Under the pieces are notes generated by a model that saw only the letters and a list, made by a program, of their open reading frames with translations, was not told where the DNA came from and ran no database searches. This document shows positions 1-9,396 of a stretch of 64,000 nucleotides of DNA, piece after piece. The position numbers were made by a program, and so were the translations under genes. Source of the stretch: Paulinella micropora (taxonomy: Eukaryota > Cercozoa > Imbricatea > Euglyphida > Paulinellidae); contig WBZZ01003327.1 of the NCBI GenBank assembly GCA_019918135.1, forward strand, positions 122,501 through 186,500, in the 5' to 3' direction. Each line of letters begins with the position of its first letter. Position 1 is the first letter of the stretch.

Positions 1-620
1 CAGTTTAGAGGTGCAATGCACAAGTATACTGCAGAACAGGTACTGTGCCCACTGTCTTCCAGTAGTGCTTATTACCGGGCATGGTGTAAAGTATCCATGC
101 AAGAGGACGAAACGTACGGAGATCAGAGCTTAGTAACAAGCAACGCAGTCCTCAACGAAGCTGTGGCTACAATATTCAAGTCTTCTATGGAGGTTGCCAC
201 TCCACAGAATTGCAAAGCATGGTTGCTCAGAAACAAGGCAACAAAAGTACCAGTTGCATCGCCCCGTTCTTCAATACTTGACGAACAAGGGTCAAACTAT
301 CTCAGGTTTGACGAATTACCTAAGTTTATACCTGACTCATGCAGACCCAAGGCAGCGTTGTATCTTTGTTATTACTGCACTGCTGCATCTATTGGTTGTT
401 ACCAGAGTTTTTCCGAGGCTGTGCTGGTCGTGTTCGCAGCGGTATGTGCACGTTTGTGCACGTTGTTTCAAGAAACCAGAAAACAAGAAACTACTCTATC
501 CGCGACACTGCAGCCAATGTATTCGCAGAGATCCTGATCTTGTGCAATCGTATCAAATCTATCCGAATAGCAAGCCAGGGAAAGACTCAATTTTTATGTT
601 GTGCAACTGATTTGTGTTAA
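1..620 (+). other. Possible degenerate coding remnant
   Basis: Three overlapping plus-strand frames are open here (16-537, 194-610 and 339-620), and none resembles a family I know. The 339-620 frame has a protein-like stretch near its end (VHVVSRNQKTRNYSIRDTAA), and the 16-537 frame has ordinary amino-acid composition until about residue 110. A gene broken by indels, or one exon of a spliced gene entering from the left edge, would explain this. Nothing supports a function. Confidence 0.2.
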
Positions 621-837
621 GACAATGTTGTTATTTGGGACGCGGGCCTGGCTCACACAAATGTTCTTCTGTGCAAATCGTTAAAAGGTGAAGGTGACTA
701 CCTGGCTGCTTATGATGAAAATATTACTTGGAGAAAAGAAATTATTTGAAAAATTACAATCTTGATTTTTAAATTGTTTCCCACTAACATAGTTATAATG
801 TTACTGTTAGTAGTAAAGGTCAGGCGTTTATGTTACC

Positions 838-880
838 ATTACTACTACTGGCACCACTATAACCACTCTTACTATTACTA

Positions 881-912
<32 letters not shown>

Positions 913-940
913 ACTACTACTATTGCTACTACTACTACTG

Positions 941-973
<33 letters not shown>

Positions 974-985
974 TTACTACTACTT
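838..985. repeat. (TAC)n/(TGC)n microsatellite
   Basis: Imperfect TAC repeats with TGC and TAT interruptions run for about 150 bases. The Tyr-rich and Val-rich ORFs over it are products of the repeat and are not genes. Confidence 0.9.
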
Positions 986-1029
986 GTGAGTTTGTATGCA
1001 ACTCTTCAAGTAGGCAGATACAACAAACT

Positions 1030-1470
1030 CTTAAGAACACTAAGTACTTTCATCGAATTACAAGTACAGTACGCGACTGGTACAGGGGACATTCGTATTA
1101 ATATATAAGAATTATCCACAACTCCAGTAACAAAATACTTGCCACTAGCCAAGACAAAGTAAATCGGAAGTATTAAAAATTATTATTAAGAACACTAAGT
1201 ACTTTCATCGAATTACAAGTATGCGACTAGTACAGGGGACATTCGTATTAATATATAACAATTATCCACAGTTTCAATAAGGAAATATTTGAGAATTATC
1301 CACAACTCCAGTAACAAAATACTTGCCACTAGCCGAGATAAAGTAAATCGGAAGTATTAAAAACTATTATTAAGAACACGAAGTACTTTCATCGAATTAC
1401 AAGTATGCGACTAGTACAGGGGACATTCGTATTAATATATAACAATTATCCACAGTTTCTATAAGGAAAT
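1030..1470. repeat. Three tandem copies of a 150-190 bp AT-rich repeat
   Basis: The block beginning TTAAGAACACTAAGTACTTT recurs at about 1031, 1184 and 1370. Each copy continues with CATCGAATTACAAGTA, CAGGGGACATTCGTATTAAT and, between copies, AATTATCCACA and AAATACTTGCCACTAGCC. Copies are nearly identical apart from small indels. No coding potential is evident. Confidence 0.85.
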
Positions 1471-1555
1471 ATTTGCCACTAGCCGTGATCAAGCAAATCA
1501 GAAGTAGTAAACAAAGTAAATGCAAAACATATTTATAATTTTTATGCTTCTGTTG

Positions 1556-2078
1556 GCTTCCCGCACACTGAAGGTGTGTTGCCCTAGGCTGCAAGGTAAT
1601 TTCTTTTTTAATTAAAAATAACATACATGACGTTGAAACATTGCTAGTGCCGTTGCTGCAAGTCTTGGTGCTGACGCCGTTGGTGGTTACTTGCTTCACT
1701 CGAAATTTTTTACAATTTGAGAAAATTACTGCTTGCTGATGCTGTTGCTGTTGCTGCTGGTGGTGGTGCTGCTGCTGGTGGTGCTGCCTGTGGCGGTGGT
1801 GCTGCCTGTGGCGGTGGTGCTGCTGTCGCCATTGCACTGTCTGGGAACATAATCTTCCGCTCGCTCAATGAAACCTGCACGATGGAAGCCGCTCGCTCCA
1901 TCCCTGAGCGCTCAATGAAGCCTCGTCCCTGCGGCGTTCTGATCCGCGAAAACCTCAAGTTGCCTAGCTCCATCACTCTGAGCGCCTGCACAAGCACAAG
2001 CAATTGCATTTCGCAACCGTACATGCCCAACAAGACGCCAAACAACAGCACATCTTTGTTCCTATAAAAAACTTGTTC

Positions 2079-2118
<40 letters not shown>

Positions 2119-2460
2119 CACAGTGCGGCACAATGATCCGCGAACGCTTCAAGTTGCCTAGCACAAGCACCAGCAAGTGCATCTTGGAACCACACAGGCC
2201 CAACAAGACTCTGAACAACACAGCACAGCTTTCAGGAAAACAGACCACGCCACTTGTCAGGAGAGCTAAAAGTTTGAAGATTCCGGTTGAGTGGTCGGAT
2301 TTCACTAGGGACTAGTCGGAATTCACTATGCCAGTACTCGGAATTCACTAGGGCAAGACCACTCATACTGAGCGGACATGAGGAAACTCCCCCTGAGTTC
2401 GGGCTTCCCGCACACTCGAGGTGTGTTGCCCTGGGTTACAAGGTCAATTTTGTTTTATTA
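1556..2460. repeat. Dispersed direct repeats flanking a poly(A) run
   Basis: A roughly 55-base element (CTTCCCGCACACT, then GGTGTGTTGCCCT) occurs at 1556 and 2403; its CACACT/AGGTGTG part can form a short hairpin. A second pair with the core GATCCGCGAA then CAAGTTGCCTAGC occurs at about 1940 and 2133, on either side of a poly(A) run at 2082-2117. This looks like local segmental duplication. Short ORFs here are low complexity or antisense to the repeats. Confidence 0.6.
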
Positions 2461-2597
2461 TATATACGACATTCAAACAATGTAGCCGCTCGCTGCACCT
2501 GCTGCCTTAGCTGCCTCTGCTGGTACTGGTGCTGTCGCTGGCGGTGTCTCTGCTGCAGCTACAGAGATCAATATGCATGTTGGAAACGCGCCATCCA

Positions 2598-3579
2598 TTA
2601 ATCACAATCACACAATAACGTTAACTCAGGACGCGCAACGAATGGAGCCAGCCCAGCGCTTGTGACTTGGCGGCAACGATAAACACTGAGATACTGCAGA
2701 GGAAGCGCAGACAAGTGAGCCAGCCCCGCGTCCGTGATTGCCGAGCAATATTCCAGATTGAGGTGTGTGAGGGGAAGGGAAGACAAGTGAGCAAGCCCCG
2801 CGTCCGTGAGTGCCACGCACCTTTTGAGAATGAGGTGCTTAAGGGGTAGCGCAGACAAGGGAGCCAGCCCCGCGCCAGTGATTCCAAAGCAATAAGACAA
2901 ATTGAGGTGAGGTGTTGGAGGGGAAGGGAAGACAAGTGAGCCAGCCCCGCGTCCGTGACTGCCTCGCACCCAGTGAGATTGAGGTGTTGGAGAGGCAGCG
3001 CAGACAAGTGAGCCAGCCCCGCGTCAGTGATTGCAAAGCAATTTGTCAGATGGAGGTGTTGGAGAGGACGAGAAGACAAGTGAACCAGCCCCGCGTCAGT
3101 GACTGCCTTGCACTCACGGAGATCGAGATGTTGGAGAGGCAGCCCAGACAAGTGAGCCAGCCCCGTGTCAGTGATTTGATAGCACTCATTGAGATCCAGG
3201 TGTTCGAGGGGGAGGGAAGACAAGTGAGCCAGCCCCGCGTCCGTGGTTGCCGAGCAATATTCCAGATGGAGGTGATGGAGTGGAAGGAAAGACAAGTGAG
3301 CAAGCCCCGCGTCCGTGACTGCCTCGCACTGACTGAGATAGAGGTGCTTAAGGGGTAGCGCAGACAAGTGAGCCAGCTCAGCGTCGGTGATTCTCAAGCA
3401 ATAACACAAATTGAGGTGTTCGAGTAGGAAAGACAAGTGAGCAAGCCCCGCGTCCGTGACTGCTCGCACCCACTGAGATTGAGGTGCTTAAGGGGTAGCG
3501 CAGACAAGTGAGCCAGCCCCGCGTCAGTGATTCCCAAGCAATAAGCCAAATTGAGGTGTTGGAGGGGAAGGGAAGACAA
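2598..3579 (-). pseudogene. Leucine-rich-repeat protein, frameshifted
   Basis: The minus strand encodes about a dozen 25-residue leucine-rich repeats of the pattern TDAGLAHLSSLPLQHLNL followed by a Cys near the next Ile/Val-Thr, the cysteine-containing AMN1/F-box type. In DNA this is a 75 bp tandem repeat. The repeats fall into three successive frames (3579-3394, 3469-2870 and 2969-2598), so at least two frameshifts break the gene. The last frame ends in a non-repeat cap (PELTLLCDCD) before a stop at 2598. No F-box or signal peptide is visible upstream. Such repeats bind proteins; the partner is unknown. The repeat family is certain, and whether the gene is a true pseudogene or carries sequencing indels is open. 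Confidence 0.75.
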
Positions 3580-3879
3580 GTGAGGCAGCTGCTGAAGGTG
3601 TGGCGGGAGCTGGGGATGCTGGTAGTGGTGCTGCTGCCGGTGGTGGTTTTCACAACTTAAGAAAATCTTGTAGGTTCATGATCCCAAGAGAGTCACCTTG
3701 CAATCCTTCCACATCTCCTTTCAATCCAAGTATCAGCTCTCGCGCATGCAATGAAGTTGTGGGTAAAGGTGAAAACGCCTTCTTCCTGGCGAAGCAGCAG
3801 TACTTGCTTGAAGGGTGGAGTTCGGAGGTTGATCTACCATAGCCACACAATGCAAAAATTCAGTTTCCAGTCACAGCAG
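3580..3879. other. Intergenic, nothing recognised
   Basis: A Gly-Ala coding-like microsatellite (GCTGGTGGTG type) at 3600-3655 is followed by unremarkable sequence. No family, RNA gene or regulatory site was recognised. Confidence 0.4.
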
Positions 3880-4914
3880 TCACAACAAGCTCACTTGCTT
3901 CTGAGTTTCCTGAAATCTGAACAAGATAATGATGCAGATAATTCTCATATATGGCACTTGCAGGCCCTCCCGGTACAGCCTCACCGCTTTTATTGCTATT
4001 TCTCCTTGCCTGTCCCACTGCTGCACTGCATCTACCCAAGCTTTAGGTATTGCACCGACCCCGTAGATGGCTCCTGCGATTTGTCCTGTTATAGCTGATA
4101 CTGTATCCGCATCTCCTCCTAAGTTTGCAGATTTCAGGACAGCGTCGCGGTATGTTGCAGTGCTCCATACACAGTGGAACGCCATACTAGCAAGGGCATC
4201 CATAGCGTAGCTACCGACGTACGTGTAGTTCTCTTTCACGCGCTTTGTTGCATAGTGGTAATGGTCGTTGCGCCAGCCCAATTTCCATCTTGATTGTTTC
4301 CTCCTGGTTCTTTCTGAGCGCTGGCCAGGCAACCGACCCTCACGCTTAATTTCGCCGGTAGCGGTGGACACTCAGTTTCGCTTGTTTCCTTGGTCTCCGC
4401 CCGCGCCTACACAACGAAAGTTACCTGAGTGCACAACATCACTTGGTGCAGCCATGAATCTCTTTGCTTGTGTACAGAATTCTACATACTGTACCAACAG
4501 TATTACCTTCATCATTTTCATCATTGTGTACACAATTCTACATACCGTACCAACAATATTACCTTCATCAAAGTATATATCTTCCAGAATTCTACATACC
4601 AAAGTATCCTCCAGCTCCTGCTTGAGATTCGTCAATATTTCCCGGACAACCATCGATTCTGCAGCAGTGTGGACTGCAACGTCTCCAGTACTTGCAGCAC
4701 CTGCAAGATTAATTGCTTTCCATAGAACGTAAGCCAGGAGCATCGAGCATTCCGCGGCCTCGTGTCCTTGGTGTGTAGCCCTGCTTTGTAAATACGCATA
4801 TCGTACACAGTCCTCGGGGACAGAAGCATAAAAGATGGGTACAGGCACTGCTCGCATCAAAGGAACTTTCCCCGAGGTCTGGCTATCACTAGCTCTGGTG
4901 TAAGGCACTGGCAC
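3880..4914 (-). pseudogene. ADP-ribosylglycohydrolase-like (DraG family), interrupted
   Basis: Two minus-strand ORFs in the same frame (4914-4372 and 4371-3880) are separated only by a TGA at 4374-4372. The first contains GKVPLMRAVPVPIFY and a nearby THQGHEAAE, matching the DraG region with S/GNG-x-LMR and TH motifs. The second has GGDADTVSAITGQIAGAIYG, the C-terminal metal- and ADP-ribose-binding signature of the family. DraG-type enzymes remove ADP-ribose from proteins or metabolites. The usual N-terminal GDALG-type motif is not seen, so the 5' end is missing or lies in a lost exon. A 56 bp tandem duplication at about 4470-4580 adds a frame-changing insertion in the middle. Probably non-functional as it stands. 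Confidence 0.7.
4470..4600. repeat. 56 bp tandem duplication inside the DraG-like gene
   Basis: The segment starting GTGTACAGAATTCTACATAC at 4470 recurs at 4526 as GTGTACACAATTCTACATAC with the same following sequence, and a partial third copy (AGAATTCTACATACC) starts near 4585. Because 56 is not a multiple of three, the duplication changes the reading frame. Confidence 0.85.
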
Positions 4915-5201
4915 TTCGTAAGCTTTTTAAAACTCCATCATCAACAACTCTGTATTTTCCCCTAGTCCTATGCTGACATGTGATTTTCTCTTGGTGTCCG
5001 CCCCAAAGCCGTTGTACCAGTGGTAATACCAGTTGTGGCACCTGGGACAGAGACAGAAAGTACACGCAGACTATCGAGGGAACGTGATAGCATCAAGGGC
5101 AGAGCAGCAAGGTGGCATCGGCAGGGAGCGTCGCATCAGCAAATTAACCTGAGACGTTGATCTACTGGATCTTCCCTGCAACCTCGATTGACATCTTTTG
5201 C
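4915..5201. other. Transition into the GC-rich block
   Basis: Base composition changes here from mixed to strongly GC-rich. No gene is evident. There is no clear target-site duplication or terminal repeat, and the exact left boundary of the block cannot be placed. Confidence 0.4.
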
Positions 5202-6021
5202 TCACGGGTATGGCCCGGGGTAGACGTTCGTTTTCTGGGCGCGCGGCAAGGACAGCGTCACGAGCGACGGACACCCCCACACCTCTACCTCCTCGAACAG
5301 CTCCTGGGAGCCATCCTCCAACTCGACTGACTCCAGCTGTGGACAGTCCCGGAGAGACAGGAAGTCCGGTCGGGCGCCGGACGGTGGGCGGGGGCACAGC
5401 ACGAGCCGGCCGAGGTCGCACTTCTCTATCTGGATTGACCCCGCGAGGTCTAGGTACAGCAGGGCCTGCCGGGGTGGCTGCTGCGCTGGCTGAGCTTCCA
5501 CCGCGCAGAAGATGACGTCTGAGAGAAAGAGCTTACCGACCGACAGGCGCGGGTCGCCTGGCTCGGCCGGCCACGAAATCTCCGCGTGGTGCAACAGGAG
5601 AACCTTGGTTCTGCTGGCATGCCAGAACAGTCGTAGCGGTACGGTCACCCTGGTTGTTTCGGCGGGCGGCACGGTCACCCTGGCTGTTTCGGCGGGCGGC
5701 AGGCGAAGGTCGACAGTTTCTATGTAGTGGCATAAGCTGTACAGGGCGGGCGTGGTCACCAGGGCGGACAGAAACTCGCTCCAGCGCGCGCTTCTCGCCG
5801 GGGAAAGCAGTCTGCCACGGCTCCCTCTTGAGCTGCAGCGGCCTGGGAGGAGAAGAAGCGTCGCCGTCCCGCTGCTTCGGGTGGAGCTCCCAGCGGTCGA
5901 CTAAAGCCTTCACTAGCTCCGCGACCGGTACAGTCTTTTTCCGAGCGACAGCGCTCAGCGTCTTGATCCACTCGTCACCAAATTCCAGACTGTCCCAGGC
6001 GGGGGCAGAGCGCGCAGCCAT
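5202..6021 (-). CDS. LRR-like protein, one frameshift
   Basis: The first methionine is at 6021 (MAARSAPAWDSLEF). The frame reads about 80 residues to near 5785, where a GCGCGCGC run precedes a shift into the frame that continues to the stop at 5202. The second part has irregular leucine-rich segments with cysteines in the usual position (RDCPQLESVEL, GCPSLVTLSL), so it probably folds as a small LRR or solenoid domain. The break looks like loss of a GC dinucleotide. No F-box or catalytic motif is recognised. It is divergent from the gene at 6371. Function unknown. Confidence 0.5.
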
Positions 6022-6370
6022 CCTCGGCAGCGTCGCGTGGCCGGCGCACGTGTCCAAGAGTGTGTTTAGGACCCTGGCCAGAGCCAGCGCGGGGGGGAGG
6101 GAGGAAAGCCAAGGGGGGAGGGAAGGGGGCAGAAGGGGCCGCGGCCTCGCCGCCCGCCGGCGGCGTCTGCCGCCTCCCCTCCTTCCCTCCGGGGGGGGCG
6201 TCTGCCGCCCCCCCCTCCCCTCCTTCCCTCCGGGGGGGGCGTCTGCCGCCGCCCCTCCCCCGCCCGGCCGCGCCCGCGGCGCCACGGGCACCCACGCTCT
6301 CCCCGGTGCTGGCCGTGCCAGTCCCTCGTCGTCCTCCCTACCAGGGGCGAGGCGTGGCCGCGGCCGGGCG
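6022..6370. other. Divergent intergenic region, C/G-run rich
   Basis: It lies between divergent genes. It holds a tandem repeat of about 40 bp (CTCCGGGGGGGGCGTCTGCC type) near 6130-6260 and many CpGs. The long Pro/Ala/Arg ORFs across it on both strands are composition artefacts. It probably contains both promoters, but no TATA box is visible. Confidence 0.45.
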
Positions 6371-7000
6371 ATGGCGGTACCGCGCTACCCCTCGGGGGAG
6401 TGTTTCTGGCTACACTGCTACCAGCGGCTCGTGGCGGAGTTGGACGGGGCCGTCACGCCACGGCAGGGGCCACCGCCGGTCGCGCCGCAGCTGGCCGCGC
6501 GCCTGCGCGAGCTCTCGGCCTCGGTGGACTGGACCATGCTGCCCGCCCACGAGCGCTCGCTAGCCTGCGTGCAGAGCCTGCTGGACCGGGGGTTCGAGGA
6601 CAGCTTCGCCAGCACGCGCGACTCCGTGTCTGGCTGTTCACAGGAACCGGAGGCGCGGCGCGCGGGTTCGGTGTCGTGGGACCCGCCGCTGCCGCTCCTG
6701 GGGGCCGGCGGGCACGACGAGGCGTGGGCGCAGGGCCAGCACGACCCGGCCGCGGCGCTGAGCCCTACCTCCTTGCAGCGGGTGCGCGGGCACCGGTCGC
6801 AGCCCAAGCCAGCCGCCCTCCACGCGCCGGCCGAGCGCCTGGTCTTTGTGTACCAGCCGGTGCTGTGGGTGCACGGCCCCCCCCGGCCGCCCGCCCGGCA
6901 CGCGCGGGGCGGCGCCGGCGGTTCGCACGTGGTGCTGGTCCGGGGCCCGGCGCCCGCGGAGCAAGGGGAGCCGCGCCCCCTGCCGCGCGGCGGGGCCTGA
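6371..7000 (+). CDS. Hypothetical protein, 209 aa
   Basis: The frame opens at ATG 6371 (MAVPRYPSGECFWLHCYQ) and stops at 7000. The N-terminal 75 residues look structured, with helix-forming segments around ELDGAVTPRQ and LAARLRELSASVDW and an HERSLACVQSLLD segment. The middle and end are Ala/Pro/Gly-rich, with one hydrophobic strand-like patch (ERLVFVYQPVLWVHG) and another near the end (GGSHVVLVRGPAP). I see no signal peptide and recognise no family. The start is preferred over upstream in-frame codons because it is the first ATG after a Pro/Arg-rich tract without protein-like character. Confidence 0.5.
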   Translation: MAVPRYPSGECFWLHCYQRLVAELDGAVTPRQGPPPVAPQLAARLRELSASVDWTMLPAHERSLACVQSLLDRGFEDSFASTRDSVSGCSQEPEARRAGSVSWDPPLPLLGAGGHDEAWAQGQHDPAAALSPTSLQRVRGHRSQPKPAALHAPAERLVFVYQPVLWVHGPPRPPARHARGGAGGSHVVLVRGPAPAEQGEPRPLPRGGA

Positions 7001-7269
7001 GGCCCGTGCGCGGGCCTAGGCAGGGCTGAGCGGCTGGTGCCGTCGGCCGGGGGAACGGGGGGGGGGGAGGAGTGGGGGCCCCGCCGCCGCGCCCCGCGGG
7101 CTGCGTGCGGTGGTCAGGCCGGAGTGGCCGCCGGATACGTGTGCTCGCTCGTCCAGCCGGCAGGCTTTTTCTTATGGTGCGCGGACCCAAGAACCACGGG
7201 AGCGTAGCCTTGGGCTGGCTCTCTCACTCGCCCTCCTGCTAAGCACTCCCGAGCAGGAGGCCGCCAAAA

Positions 7270-7274
7270 AACCC

Positions 7275-7316
<42 letters not shown>

Positions 7317-7412
7317 CACACTCTCGCTCTCTCTCTCTCTCGCTCACACACTCTCTCTCTCTCTCGCTCACTCTCTCTCTCGCTCACTCTCGCTCACTCT
7401 CTCTCTCTCTGT
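7270..7412. repeat. (CT)n microsatellite
   Basis: About 140 bases of CT repeats with periodic CG and CA interruptions. It overlaps the 3' end of the minus-strand kinase-like gene and supplies its Glu/Arg/Ser tail. Confidence 0.9.
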
Positions 7413-9062
7413 GTCTGCTTGGGCCCTAGCCTGGGGGTGCCTCGTCTTCTGGCGCTTGCGCACCACCTGCTCTCTCTGCGGAAGCCACTGGCTGGGGTCA
7501 TGGCTCGGGTGCTGCCGGAGCAGCCGCAGCCGCTCGAGCAGCTCAGCCAGGGCCGTGGCCTTGATGAGCCGGCAGCGGTGGCAAGCTAGCGCGTAGACCA
7601 CCAGGCAAGCCAGCCTGTTAGCTAGGCGAGCGTGGTCTTCCTGGCCCCGGCCCGCGGAAGCCAGGTCGGAAGCCAGGTAGTGCCCGCGTATCCGGTCATC
7701 CATTCCCGCGACTTTCCCCTGGGGCAGATACGCTTCCACCTGTTCCGCAAAGGTCTTGAAGTGTTGGTCGTGCCACGACGCCCGCGCCAGGAGGAGGATG
7801 GCTTGCCCGAGGCCCCGCGCCACCGCCCCGCCGACGTTCTGTACCGCCGGGCCCCCCGTGGCGTTCCTGCCCAACCTCGCGGCCTGATCCCGCAGCACGG
7901 CTATGGCTACGGCCAAAGGGCAGCCCTCCGGAAAACCCTCGCTCGCCCCCAAGTCTAGGGCGCCGTGCCTGCCGGGCGCTGGCTCTTCGAAGCCCCGCTG
8001 CTTCATGTACCAGTCTAGGCTTCCTACCGAATTAGCCAGCGCAAACAAGTACAGGGCTAACGTCCAGGCGTCCTGGTGCCGGGCTGCCCGAAGCTGCTTC
8101 TCTAGTTGAAGCTGCTTCTCTAGTTGCGGTAAAGCACTTAGTTCTACGGTACAGCCGTCATACGGTTCCAGGTCGATCAGGTAGGCCCGGCCGCCGATCC
8201 AGAGCATGTTGCGGAACTTGAGATCAATGCAGAAGTACGTCCTCTCCTGGCCTGGCCGGCACAGCAGGGCCACGTACCGGCCCAGGGCCTGATAGACAGA
8301 CTCTAACACCTGGGGATAAGAGTCTGCCCGACTGCGGTCGGCCAAGTACAAGGCCACCTCCTCCCCCCGCCGGACAAGCTGTCGCACGAGATAGAACTTA
8401 AGGTCTGACTTCTGCTGACCGGGCCGTAAGCTCGGCGCCCGTGTACAGGACCCCGGGAGGCCCTCCGCGGTGCCAGGTATCCGGCCGCAGGGGCTGGCTT
8501 GCTGTCGAATTAACTCTGCGCTATACTTGAGCAGCCGTAGTTGTTCGTCATACTCGCTGGCGACCGCGGGTGTGGCATAGCCGCGCAGCAAGCAAGGGGG
8601 GCTAATTCCTTTGCGCGCGAGCACGTCGGCCCACCTCCGGCGGCGAGCTAGGTCCGCCAGAGTCGTGTACTCGTAGCCCGCGCGCACCACGTACGCAGCC
8701 GAAAAGGGAGTCACCAGGTTGTAGGAGCCAGAACGCACCCACTCCGAGTCTGATTCCGTTGGATGCTCACATTGCTGTTCTGTGCACTGGAGGTGCCGTT
8801 GGTCCCTGGCGACCAGCATGGCTCGCAGCGCTGTCAGCGGGGTGCTAGGCGACTGGTGGTGCTCCTGGTCCCGCAGCCAAGCCAGGACCCTTTTCTCTGG
8901 TTTGCTGGCGCGCTCTCTGCCTTCGGCCAGCGGCAGACCCCAAAGCCACGACAGCGCGCCCTCCACCAGACCCTCGGCCCAGGCTGGCTGTGCGCCTGCA
9001 ACCAGACCCTTGGCCCTTGCTGGCTGCTTCTTTCGGCCCGGCCCCGTCGCTGTGCGCTTCAT
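7368..9062 (-). CDS. Divergent protein-kinase-like protein A
   Basis: The frame runs from ATG 9062 (MKRTATGPGRKKQP) to TGA at 7370-7368, 564 aa. About residues 277-286 read FCIDLKFRNMLW, matching the kinase catalytic loop with the His-Arg replaced (Cys-Ile-Asp-Leu-Lys-x-x-Asn). LIDLEP at about 295-300 takes the place of DFG. A possible glycine loop is GSYNLV near residue 112. The ATP-anchoring Lys is not obvious. The protein would be a kinase or pseudokinase of a very divergent group, probably cytoplasmic or nuclear since no signal peptide or membrane segment is seen; the basic N-terminus could be a nuclear signal. The last 15 residues are Glu/Arg/Ser repeats encoded by the CT microsatellite. 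It resembles the proteins at 12,353 and 37,568 only in these motifs. Substrate unknown. Confidence 0.65.
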   Translation of the reverse strand: MKRTATGPGRKKQPARAKGLVAGAQPAWAEGLVEGALSWLWGLPLAEGRERASKPEKRVLAWLRDQEHHQSPSTPLTALRAMLVARDQRHLQCTEQQCEHPTESDSEWVRSGSYNLVTPFSAAYVVRAGYEYTTLADLARRRRWADVLARKGISPPCLLRGYATPAVASEYDEQLRLLKYSAELIRQQASPCGRIPGTAEGLPGSCTRAPSLRPGQQKSDLKFYLVRQLVRRGEEVALYLADRSRADSYPQVLESVYQALGRYVALLCRPGQERTYFCIDLKFRNMLWIGGRAYLIDLEPYDGCTVELSALPQLEKQLQLEKQLRAARHQDAWTLALYLFALANSVGSLDWYMKQRGFEEPAPGRHGALDLGASEGFPEGCPLAVAIAVLRDQAARLGRNATGGPAVQNVGGAVARGLGQAILLLARASWHDQHFKTFAEQVEAYLPQGKVAGMDDRIRGHYLASDLASAGRGQEDHARLANRLACLVVYALACHRCRLIKATALAELLERLRLLRQHPSHDPSQWLPQREQVVRKRQKTRHPQARAQADTERERVSESERERE

Positions 9063-9396
9063 AGCCGAAAGCACGCTCTGGCTTTACACCAGAGAGAGGG
9101 AGAGAGAGAGCGAGAGACCGAGAGAGGAAGCCAACTCCTCTCCTCTTTCATTGACAAGCGCACGAGGGCGGGCAGAGTGCGCAGGAAAAGGGAAGGGTGT
9201 GTGTGGGGGGGGAGGCCCAGGCCCAGGGCTCCGCGCGCCCCCGGCGGGGTTAGCAAGGGTCGCGGAAAGGGAGGAGAGGGGGGCAGTTCGCTCGTCTCTC
9301 CCCGTCCCCTGCCGTCCGTGCTAGCTGGAGCGCTCGTTCACAGGTCCAGAGAAGAAAGAGAGTGTGGCAGCGAGGAAAGACAAAGCGCGCACTAGC
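9063..9396. other. Divergent promoter region
   Basis: It separates the kinase-like gene (minus) from the PKD-DUF285 gene (plus). A (GA)n stretch lies at 9097-9127. The phrase CACAGGTCCAGAG-AGAAGAAAGA at 9340-9362 recurs in similar form at 14,001-14,031 and may be a shared 5' or 3' element. No TATA box is seen. Confidence 0.4.

Noticed and set aside
2082..2117. Poly(A) run as a retrotransposon tail
   Set aside because: No coding or target duplication was found on its left; a simple A-run expansion is enough.
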